DNA of 64,000 nucleotides. It comes from Salvia splendens (Eukaryota; Streptophyta; Magnoliopsida; Lamiales; Lamiaceae). Below are positions 55,839 through 64,000 of the stretch, one piece after another. Position 1 is the first letter of the stretch. Each line of letters starts with the position of its first letter. The DNA lies in contig NW_024598648.1 of assembly GCF_004379255.2 (NCBI RefSeq), positions 41,020-105,019 on the forward strand, read 5' to 3'. Made by a program: the position numbers and the translations under genes. Under the pieces are notes generated by a model that did no database searches, was not told the DNA's origin, and saw only the letters and a program-made list of their open reading frames with translations.

Positions 55839-57953
55839 TGTAACACCCCGTTTAAAAACAAAGAGAAAAAAAAATCAATTATTTATTCCAAATTTGTAGT
55901 CATCTATTGAGTCAAATATATTTCTACAACCCCATCACCAAACGATTTCCCCATATCTTAACTCCCTAAAATCTCTTCAGCAAACCAAATCTCGACAGAA
56001 TTATTATACTACTCTATATCAGTTTCAAATCTACAATTTATATGTGAATATATACACCCAAACCGTCCCACAAATTTTTCATCACGTCTGGAGTAGGGCA
56101 GCCGTGAGTTTCATCAAGTTTTCCCCTTGCACATTGAAGTTCATTCCTTGAAACGAACAGGTATAGCCTTTTCCCCTCAATTTTCTTGGCATAGTTCATG
56201 ATTCACGATAGTTCCTCCATGAGAATTTATTTCACCCTTGAAAAATTGTTGAATGATTTATTAAAGCCTCGACCTTTAATGCTTAGATGTTGCCTTTTTG
56301 TTTCTTCCAAACTCAATTCTTGATGCCCATTAATAACTGAAATCAAACAATTAGAAAACTTAATAAAAGGTTTAGAATGGGGAAAAGGGAGAGAGAAGTA
56401 CCGGTTTGTGCTTGGTGGCGGCGGTTGGTGAACGGAGCTTATACGGCTGGAGCTCGGCGGTGACAGAGAGGCAGTGACAGCGGCAGCGGTGGTTACTGGT
56501 GCAGCAAAGGCCGAGAGAGGAAGAGAGGTGGAGCCACATTTTGTACTTCTAATTTGGGTTTTGCCGTTTCTGTTTTGAAACTTTAAATTGTGAGATGAGA
56601 ATTGGGATTGACGTTTTGCAAAATTGAGAATAGGGAAGGGAGAGTACAGAGGAGAGGAAGAGACGAGAAATTGAGAGTGAGCTTTGTGCTCATTTGTGAG
56701 AGTTGTAGAAGAATGGCAGAGAGAGCGTGAGATTTAGAGAGAGAGAGTTGCTGGTTTGAGTTGTCTTTGGGAAGTAGACGTGTGGTGGCAGGGGGAGTAT
56801 ACTATGCTACTGTTTCTTTTTCTTGCTTTAGATTTTAAGTGTTGGGCTACTTTAATACTTTTAGTTGGGCCTTGTAAATTAAATAAATGGGTTGGAGAGT
56901 TTGTGTTTAATTGCTCTGTAGTTTGCGTTTAGTATATTCTACTTGGCTAATTAAATAATTTTGAGTAGGCGTTGGACTGATTGTGCGAGAATATGTATGT
57001 TCATCTATGTGAAAGAATGATGAATAATTTGAGCACACGCACGTAGGATGCATGCATCGTTTTAAATTAAGATATTTTGCAAAGTCTAATTTTTAGCCTA
57101 TCATATTATTTTAAAAAGGGTGAACTTTGCACGTCGTTTGTGGTTGAAGCAGAAACTGATTGAGGAGTTAAGCATTTGAGGTGGACTTTCTTTTTAAATA
57201 AGGGCAATGCCCTAAGTATATTTTTATGTGAAAATGATATGAATATTTGTCATGCCGTGTTTTGTTTTATTCTATGGAACCTATCTGATGTGGCTTTTGC
57301 CATCAATGGATAATCGAATTCGGGTCTGTCTAGGGAGTGAGTCTCTATTCAGGCTAGTGTACACCTATGGAGATCGTGAGCCGTCTTTTGGGTCGGCCGG
57401 TCTAGTGACTTGGAATGTGGCCACATTCCTTGTCATCAGTGGATCAGATATGGTAGACATCTATGGGAAAATGACTACGCAGTCACGAGTTTTACGATGG
57501 AAATGATTTTTGTGTCTTGGGCGATTTCTAAACTTAAAACCCCAAGGTCACTCAATGGTGGCATGATATAACTGTTTTTATATAATTGTTTTTGGCATTT
57601 GTCCACTGAGTGCATCAAGTACTCAGCCTTGCTTTTCTTTTTAAAAAAATGTCCAGGTTGAGCGGTGACGAGCGCGGTGGGTGTTGAGCATAAAAATGAA
57701 GAATGTCTATCAAATGTCTAGAATATGTTGTGTCTTCATACATAGCATTATTCTACTCTCGAAATGCTTCTGCTAAATATTGTTTTTTTTGAGTTGTTGA
57801 TTGTTGAGATACTCTGATTTTATTCGAGCTATTCCTATTTGTTTCGAGCTATGGTCGATTTGTGTTGATTTCCCTCTTTCTTCCCTGCTTCTTTAACCCT
57901 CCCCTAGTCGCGATCAACCGTGTTTTCTATCCTTAGAAAATGCGGGCGTGACA
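55839..57953. mobile_element. Candidate large solo LTR (~2.1 kb)
   Basis: Begins TGTAACACCCCGTTT and ends GCGGGCGTGACA, the TG...CA termini typical of a class of plant Ty3/gypsy LTRs. Flanks TTTAT (55834-55838) and TTTGT (57954-57958) agree at four of five positions. The interior has no long reading frame. A splice-donor-like CGAACAG/GTATAG near 56157 and a GC-richer block at 56400-56530 are present. No second LTR. It could also be another repeat with similar ends. Confidence 0.55.
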
Positions 57954-58192
57954 TTTGTACATACATCTAATTGCATTCATAATATTAATCAAGAACAAAA
58001 CACCTAATTAAATTAATTATTTAAACAAATTAAATCAATTGAATATTTTTAATTAAATTATTTTATACTCATTTTAGGGTTGAAACACCTAACTAAAAAT
58101 ATTCAATTGTGTATATCATTATAAATACAATTCACAATTTTAAATTAATTATAAATATTAATTTAAAATATAATACTAATAATAATATGATA

Positions 58193-58371
58193 CTCCCTCC
58201 GTCCCGCACTACTCGCACTTATTTCCTTTTTGGGCGTCCCAAGTTACTTGCACTTTTTCCATTTTTAGTAAAAAATTTCACCTGCAGCCGTCATTTTTTA
58301 CTTTCCTATACACTCATTCCTTAATCTCCGAGCCGAAAAGAAAATGAGCAAGTAGCCCGGGACGGAGGGAG
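58193..58371. mobile_element. Stowaway MITE, 179 bp
   Basis: Ends CTCCCTCCGTCCCGCACTAC and (reversed) CTCCCTCCGTCCCGGGCTAC, flanked by TA on both sides (58191-58192, 58372-58373). The best-preserved Stowaway of the window. Confidence 0.92.
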
Positions 58372-58509
58372 TATTATATGATCATAATTTAATTGATTAT
58401 ACTATAATTATTTATTAATTAAGAGCACTAGTTTTTAGTATTATAAGTTATAACAATAACATTATTATAATAATAATTAAAGTTGGTCTCACATCCTACT
58501 TTCTTTTAT

Positions 58510-58760
58510 ACTCCTTCCATCCTTTGAATTTTATCACATTTTTATCAGACATGAGTTTTAAGAAATGTAATGAAAAATGAGTTGAAAAATTTTATCACAT
58601 TTTTATTAGACATGAGTTTTAAGAAATGTAATGAAAAATGAGTTGAAAAAGTTAGTAGAATATGAGTTCTATTTTTAAATTATTAGTTTTATAATAATAA
58701 AATGTGAGTGAAATGAGTTAGTAAAATGTTGGATCATTTATAGTAAAAAATGAAATTTGA
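58510..58760. repeat. Degenerate Stowaway relative with a 59-bp tandem duplication
   Basis: CTCCTTCCATCCTTTGAATT resembles a Stowaway terminus. Immediately inside, TTTTATCACATTTTTATCAG through GAAAAATGAGTTGAAAAA is duplicated head to tail (about 58529-58587 and 58588-58647). Confidence 0.65.
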
Positions 58761-59093
58761 CAAATTTTATGAGAGAAACGAAAATAAAAATATTTTTTAA
58801 CATCCATGGTAATAAAAAAGGAATGCGTGAACTTATTTGCAAAACAAACAGTTCATGGTATTTGGCTAAATTTAGTATACTTTCCTTTTCACATTTATTA
58901 AAATCATATGCGTCCAATTTGAAAAGGGAATCAAGCTCCATGTGCAGTTGCAATCATAATGATTATAATTCCCAAATTACCCATCATATCATGACAAGAA
59001 TATTATCAGATAGAGCAAATCTAGCAGGGCAATAACGTAAAAACGTGATCTTGTATTCAAATAAAACTCGACTGCAATCTGAGGGAGAGACAG

Positions 59094-59122
59094 AGAGGAG
59101 AGGAGAGGAGAGGAGAGGAGCA
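59094..59122. repeat. (GAGGA)n tract in desaturase 5' UTR
   Basis: Five or so GAGGA units end directly at the desaturase start codon, a purine-rich microsatellite leader. Confidence 0.85.
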
Positions 59123-60827
59123 ATGGGATTTGAAGGGAAAGAGGGAGCACTGGCTACTGACTTTTTCTGGTCCTACACTGATGAGCCTCACGCTTCACGC
59201 AGGAGGCAGATTCTCTCTCAATACCCTCAAATCAAGCAATTATTCGGCCCTGACCCCTTCGCTTTCCTTAAGGTTTGTTGACGTTTTGCAATGTAGGTTT
59301 TTATTTCGAGAATTCATACGAGATCTGAGCTGAAACTCATTTTGTGTTTGTTTTCTGCTGCATTCTGATTTTGGTGCATTTAATTTTGTGATTCAATCCT
59401 GAATTCATGTGCGCGCGCTCGACTGCTAAAGTTTTTAGCTGTTTTGTTGCCATTTTATGATCAATGCTAGGGTTTTTGTTAGAAGTGATCTTTGATGGGG
59501 ATTAAGCCATTCACTGCAAGAGGAAAATTACTTATTGAAGATAAAGAAATTTAACTCTGTCAAAACTCAACTAGGGGATTGTGAATTTCATTTCTAATGT
59601 GGATATAGTCTTCCTATTTTATCAGAATTTCAAAAATTTTTGCCTCCTAATATTGAGAAGTATTCTGAGATTCTTCTGATACTTCACTGTAGCATTAGAA
59701 TCTAAGTACTATAGTTGTTTGAGATGAATCATTAGTACTCCCTTTTCTGTTTTAGAGTAAGACGAGATCATTGTGCCGAAAATCCCCTGTTTTTGGTTTT
59801 CCAATTTTGCATCTGTATGGATGATCAGTAGAGTCGAGGGTTGCTGTTCTGGGATTGTGAATTGGATGATTGTGCTAAACATTAACTTATTTAGCATTTG
59901 GCGTGTCTTAATAAACCGCAATGCACAGAATGCTTCGGAAAAGGTTCGAGTAATTAGATTGAATAAAGATTTACCTTGTATCCTTCATTGCAGATTGCTG
60001 CAGTTGTGTTGCTTCAGCTATGGACTGCGACTTTCTTACACAACGCATCCTGGGTGAAGATACTTATAGTGGCATATTTCTTCGGCTCTTTCCTCAACCA
60101 CAATCTCTTCTTGGCCATTCACGAGCTTAGCCACAACCTAGCCTTTTTGACTCCTGTCTACAACCGGTGGCTAGGAATCTTCGCCAACCTTCCCATTGGC
60201 GTTCCCATGTCCATTACTTTCCAGAAGTATCACCTCGAGCACCATAGGTACCAAGGGGTGGACGGACTTGACATGGACGTCCCAAGCCTCACAGAAGCCA
60301 AGGTTGTGAGAAACATCGTCTCAAAATCCATATGGGTTGTTCTCCAACTATTCTTCTATGCTCTCCGGCCCCTGTTTCTCAAGCCAAAACCTCCCGGCAT
60401 ATGGGAGTTTATTAACCTCACTATCCAACTGGCCCTTGATGCTGCCATCGTTTGCCTCTTCGGCTGGAAATCCTTCAGTTATTTGATCCTGTCCACGTTT
60501 GTTGGAGGCGGGATGCACCCCATGGCCGGCCACTTCATTTCAGAGCACTACGTGTTCAATCCAAAGCAAGAAACGTATTCTTACTACGGCCCTCTCAACC
60601 TCATGGCATGGAGCGTGGGCTACCACAATGAGCACCACGACTTCCCAAGAATCCCCGGGAGCAAGCTGCACAAGGTGAGGGAGATTGCGCCCCAGTTTTA
60701 CAAGGATCTTGATTCGTATCAGTCATGGAGCCAGGTCATCTACATGTACGTAATGGATCGAACAGTCGGGCCATTTAGCCGGATGAAGAGGAGTCAGTCA
60801 GTGTTGGACAAGAACAAGTCTGAATAG
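59123..60827 (+). CDS. Sphingolipid delta-4 desaturase (DES1-like)
   Basis: Two coding exons, 59123-59272 and 59994-60827, GT-AG, 327 residues. It introduces the delta-4 double bond into dihydroceramide long-chain bases in the endoplasmic reticulum. The N terminus [19 protein letters not shown] is the family hallmark. The three iron-binding histidine boxes are HELSH (93-97), HLEHH (130-134) and HNEHH (261-265), with [10 protein letters not shown] near 229-238 also conserved. Hydrophobic segments at about 51-90 and 195-225 fit membrane hairpins. Length is close to the usual ~330. Frame and motifs are intact, so the gene is likely functional. The C-terminal KNKSE lacks a strong di-lysine signal. 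The product may serve pollen or flower sphingolipids, as for the Arabidopsis gene (inference). Confidence 0.96.
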
Positions 60828-61039
60828 GCGTGTAAGATTTTTGAATATAGTGAATTTGTTTGTTATAATACTTTTCTGAAGCTTTCGGCTGCTTACTTAT
60901 GTATGAAATTCTTGATGCTAATTATTTTTTGAGAAAGAATATTGGATGAGTTATTTTTCCTTGATTTTTAGTAATCATATTTCTTTTTCTCACTAACATA
61001 TCATCCCAGATCAAATTCAGACTTTTACATATTCAATAT

Positions 61040-61162
61040 TTTTGTTGAGCCTTGAATATCTTGTCTAATTTAGTTCTTACATTGAAAATATTTCAATGTA
61101 AGAACTAAATATATTTCAATGTAAGAACTAAATTAGACAAGAAATTCAAGGCTCAACAAAAG
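61040..61162. repeat. Near-perfect inverted repeat (hairpin), arms ~48 bp
   Basis: TTTTGTTGAGCCTTGAATAT at the left pairs with the inverse of AAATTCAAGGCTCAACAAAA at the right. The arms continue through CTTGTCTAATTTAGTTCTTA and CATTGAAA with one or two mismatches. A 22-bp block (TATTTCAATGTAAGAACTAAA) is duplicated at the base of the right arm. Confidence 0.9.
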
Positions 61163-61213
61163 TATCTTCTCTTCTGTATTGAACGCATCTTTTATGTAGT
61201 TTTCTATATTAAC

Positions 61214-61358
61214 TACCTCCGTCTCATGCTTCTCGCATTTTTCTTTTTCGATTTGTCTTAAACTACTTGCATTATTTCTATTTTAATTAAGAATAGAGGT
61301 ATTTAATTAAAATATTAGAGTTAATTAAGAAAAGTGAGTAGAATGGGACATAGAGAGC
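61214..61358. mobile_element. Degenerate Stowaway MITE
   Basis: CTACCTCCGTCTCATGCTTC at the left resembles the inverse of GTAGAATGGGACATAGAGAG at the right. Eroded termini, target site not clear. Confidence 0.5.
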
Positions 61359-61737
61359 ATTAATCTTTATATCTTATATTTTTCGGGAAAAAACACCTCC
61401 AAACAAAAGCTACCCTCTCTCTTTGGTTTTATTATAAACTATTGGAGTTCGTTTCATAGCCGTCCTAAATTAAACTGTGATTAACATTGTAATTTTAGTC
61501 AGTACAACTTACAATGTGCTCAAATGCTGTTACGTGGCTTCGAATTTTTACTGAGACCAGTCACCACGAGTAAAGGTTTTAAGTAAGAAATTCATACAAT
61601 GCACAGTTGCCCTTCATTTCAGTGCAGTTAGACATAAAATTTGTCATCATCATAAATATACCCAGAAAAGAAATGCAATGCTGGGTTCTGAGGCCCTGTT
61701 TGAGATATTTCTGTTGAAGACTGTTGTCCGATTATGC

Positions 61738-62366
61738 TTATGCAGAAGTGTTCAGAACCTCATCTCCACAAGGAACGTAGACGAGAGGGGGTCTGGACTC
61801 AGCAGCAGGTGGTCTCGGTTTCTCTTCAGGTGCAGGCTTTGGCGGTCTGGAATGAACTTGTTTCAGTTTCTCTGCAGGAATATCAAACTGCAAGCCAAAA
61901 GAATAAAGCAATAGTTGAAGCATTATGTCAAATATTTATCTTGACCGATTAACTTTCAAAGTGAGCTTGCCTACCTTGTAACTACAGCCAGCTATGCAAG
62001 CACGAAAGCATTCCTGAAAGCAAGAATGCAATTAGGCACGACCAAGAAAACTGAAAGTGTTCAAGAAGTTGAGGTGGCACGAACCTCCGAGTACCTGACA
62101 GAACCAGGGGAGCGATCAATATAGGCACTCCACTGCTTGTCCTTGAGGACGGGGTCTTTGTAGCATATCTCGTCACATTCTCCCAAACCTGAGTTTACAA
62201 TTTACATCAATAGCATCAGAGTTCCCTACTAAACTAATTACAAAGCAAGAATACCACGGTATTTGTAGTCTGTTTATAAGGAAAGAAATCGAATTGCAGA
62301 TTCAAAACTTACATTCGTCCCATGTCTCGCCATCAGCATCACATCCCTTTTTGCAGAATACTCTCC
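61738..62366 (-). CDS. Cysteine-rich plant protein of unknown function, last four exons
   Basis: Minus-strand exons 62366-62313, 62188-62085, 62013-61975 and 61887-61738 join with GT-AG borders and consistent phase. They give RVFCKKGCDADGETWDEC, LGECDEICYKDPVLKDKQWS, AYIDRSPGSVRYSE, ECFRACIAGCSYK and a proline-rich tail (FDIPAEKL...RPPKPAPEEKPRPP...NTSA) to the stop at 61740-61738. Eight cysteines fall in a C-x3-C...C-x3-C-x3-C...C-x3-C-x3-C pattern. I recall this as a conserved small plant protein without assigned function. The paired CxxxC spacing suggests a compact disulfide or helical-hairpin fold (inference). The first exon(s) and start codon were not found in 62367-64000; exon 62366 begins in phase with two bases of a split codon, so at least one exon lies upstream, perhaps beyond the window. 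Confidence 0.8.
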
Positions 62367-64000
62367 CTAAGGGAAATCAGCACATGACTAATCAGATAAA
62401 CAAGAACAAATTCCAACAACAAAAAGCAGGATTAGGAACAGAAAGATCTACTCAATGTTTGCAAACAACCAGCCATTCTACCTATTTTTATACCTGAAAC
62501 CAACAGTATCTCACACACACTTCCTGTATCATCGCATATGATAGAACTGACAATACACGTAAAGGTCATCCCAATAGAACTATTACAAGACACACCCATT
62601 CTAGGGGCAGCCGTCCAGGTGGTTATGTGTCTCTTTCAAAAATACTTACCCAAGTACTACAATAAGACTACTGCCACAAGAATACTGAAACGCCTAAAAG
62701 GATAATTGCGTAATTTAACTAAGATGCGGTTAGAAACATGGGTAACTGTCAAATTGGGGAAAATACAATAAATCATTCACCATTCATAACTGATTCTCCT
62801 TACCAGGCTACTGCATATACGGTTCAAGACCATCATGATTATTACCAATTTGAGGATATACTACATTACAAGAAATATCTACTGTTATGTCAAATACATG
62901 TATGGAATACCCCTAAATTGCCTTAAAACTCTCCCACAAACAGCAATCCGATTCAATTATTCAAAACAAAATAGTCCTCCACCCTCAAACACTTTGATCA
63001 GGAGTTCCAAAAACCTAACAAAAAAATTAATGTTATTATATTTGTTTAAAAACTGATATTATGATTAACAAATTTCTGTCTTTACTGGGAACGGAATCCC
63101 CACAAGGAAACTCATAACCACTAGGTATTTATCAATTGCAATGTGATGCACGAATGCAGCGAGAAATGGATTTGTTCGTATCAAACTAAATCCCTCCATC
63201 ATTCAAGAATATTCTAATATTTCACAAGTATTGACTACTGATATACTACTAGTTAGAAATGCCAGTACATGCAAATCGGGAAAAATACAATGGCTCATGC
63301 ACCATTCATAACTAATTCTCCTTCGTGAGATGCGGAATTATAACCATCACAATAATTACTTGTTTGAGGTTATATTACATTAAGGAAAATCATCTACTGT
63401 CATCTCAAATACACATGCAAAATACTCCCAAATCCATTCTATGCTTCAAAGTAGAATGTTTCTCATCACACAATATTAACCCCCGCTCTCTTAAATTCTT
63501 CGAAGACACAATGTTTGACTGAAGCGCGTTGGGCCTACTGCAAATTGGTCCTCAATACCTCAAAACTCTCCCACAAGCAGCAATGCTGTCTCTCATACAT
63601 AAATCCAAAACAAAATAACCCTATTCTCCATAAAACTTGCTATTACAATACAATCTTCAAACACAGATTTTACTCCATTTTTGCTCAGAGGTTCAAAAAC
63701 CTAACATCAAAACTAATGTTTATCATAAGCATATTTCCATCTTTTTTATGGAATCGGCATACGGAAACTCATTATCATGGTCTCATTCGAGAATATTTCT
63801 AACAATTTAAAAGTATTCAGACACAATCCAGGAAATCAAACACACACAGGATTAATAGTTCAATCAGATTTTTTTATAAAAAAGCTTCTTAATTAATAGT
63901 TCGACATTTGCATGGAGCACAAAACAAAGAAATTCAGCACTACTTAAACAAAAAAAAGGTAAACAGTTGAAATTACATGGGATTTGGAAGAGAGAAGCGT
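62367..64000. other. Presumed long intron/upstream region with duplicated block
   Basis: No exon recognised. Two diverged direct copies of a ~500-bp block occupy about 62750-63240 and 63270-63830 (separate entry). If the cysteine-rich gene starts beyond 64000, this is its intron. Confidence 0.45.
62750..63830. repeat. Two diverged direct copies of a ~500-bp block
   Basis: Shared landmarks in order are ACCATTCATAACT(G/A)ATTCTCCTT, TTGAGG-TATA-TACATTA, AAAACTCTCCCACAA(A/G)CAGCAAT, CAAAACAAAATA, TTCCAAAAACCTAACA or TTCAAAAACCTAACATCAAA, and GGAATC...GGAAACTCAT. The second copy has an extra ~90-bp insert. Confidence 0.7.

Larger units (their letters stand above)
60828..61737. other. Convergent 3' flanks with hairpin and Stowaway relic
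   Basis: Between the desaturase (plus) and the cysteine-rich gene (minus). Holds the hairpin at 61040-61162 and a degenerate Stowaway (61214-61358). No gene otherwise. Confidence 0.5.

Noticed and set aside
57252..57506. 84-codon frame MPCFVLFYGTYLM...
   Set aside because: Lies inside the candidate LTR, has no domain, and lacks splice or leader context.
61678..61952. Plus-strand frames over the cysteine-rich gene's last exon
   Set aside because: Antisense shadows; the minus-strand exons have splice signals and a coherent conserved product.

Overview
The window is plant nuclear DNA from a eudicot. The evidence is AT-rich intergenic sequence, GT-AG introns, plant-specific gene families (L-type lectin receptor kinase, Raf-like kinase, peroxisomal hydroxypyruvate reductase ending in SKL, DUF707) and a dense population of MITEs. 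A Lamiales/Lamiaceae source is my guess from general resemblance; the species cannot be fixed from the sequence alone. There is no operon, CRISPR array, plasmid or phage feature.

Layout. 1-301 (minus): 5' end of an eIF3 subunit d gene running off the left edge. 851-3070 (minus): Raf-like protein kinase with a one-base homopolymer frameshift in its last exon. 4914-6940: a 2.0-kb segment bounded by Stowaway-type termini, holding a 12-residue-repeat reading frame and a ~165-bp minisatellite. 9172-11244 (minus): intact single-exon lectin receptor kinase. 11.3-24.4 kb: almost entirely transposon debris, including a SINE, Tourist/Harbinger MITEs, a non-autonomous Helitron, and two larger Harbinger-type elements that carry only a decayed ORF1 (Myb/NAM-associated type), one with a further Harbinger MITE nested in its 5' UTR. 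24665-27990 (plus): five-exon bromodomain gene, intact. 28-35 kb: gene-poor, with a second SINE, a third ORF1-only Harbinger element (30307-32076) and a foldback element. 36781-41094 (plus): fifteen-coding-exon DUF707 gene with a Tourist element in an intron. 41786-43654 (minus): ten-exon hydroxypyruvate reductase, intact. 44434-46866 (plus): SCAMP pseudogene with lost exons, a stop, a 2-bp deletion and a Mutator-type MITE in an exon. 47283-49710 (minus): three-exon PAP phosphatase with a likely organellar presequence. 49.7-59.1 kb: solo LTR, long-TIR foldback, hAT MITE, small ORF, probable second solo LTR, Stowaways. 59123-60827 (plus): two-exon sphingolipid delta-4 desaturase. 61738-62366 (minus): last four exons of a cysteine-rich protein whose 5' end lies upstream.

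The genes are ordinary single-gene units that do not form a pathway or cluster. They include photorespiration (hydroxypyruvate reductase), sulfur/PAP turnover, sphingolipid desaturation, translation initiation, chromatin reading and two kinases. I found no convincing new multi-gene system. The most unusual material is the repeat-protein element at 4.9-6.9 kb, the layered SCAMP pseudogene, the transposase-less Harbinger ORF1 elements, and a near-perfect hairpin at 61.04-61.16 kb.
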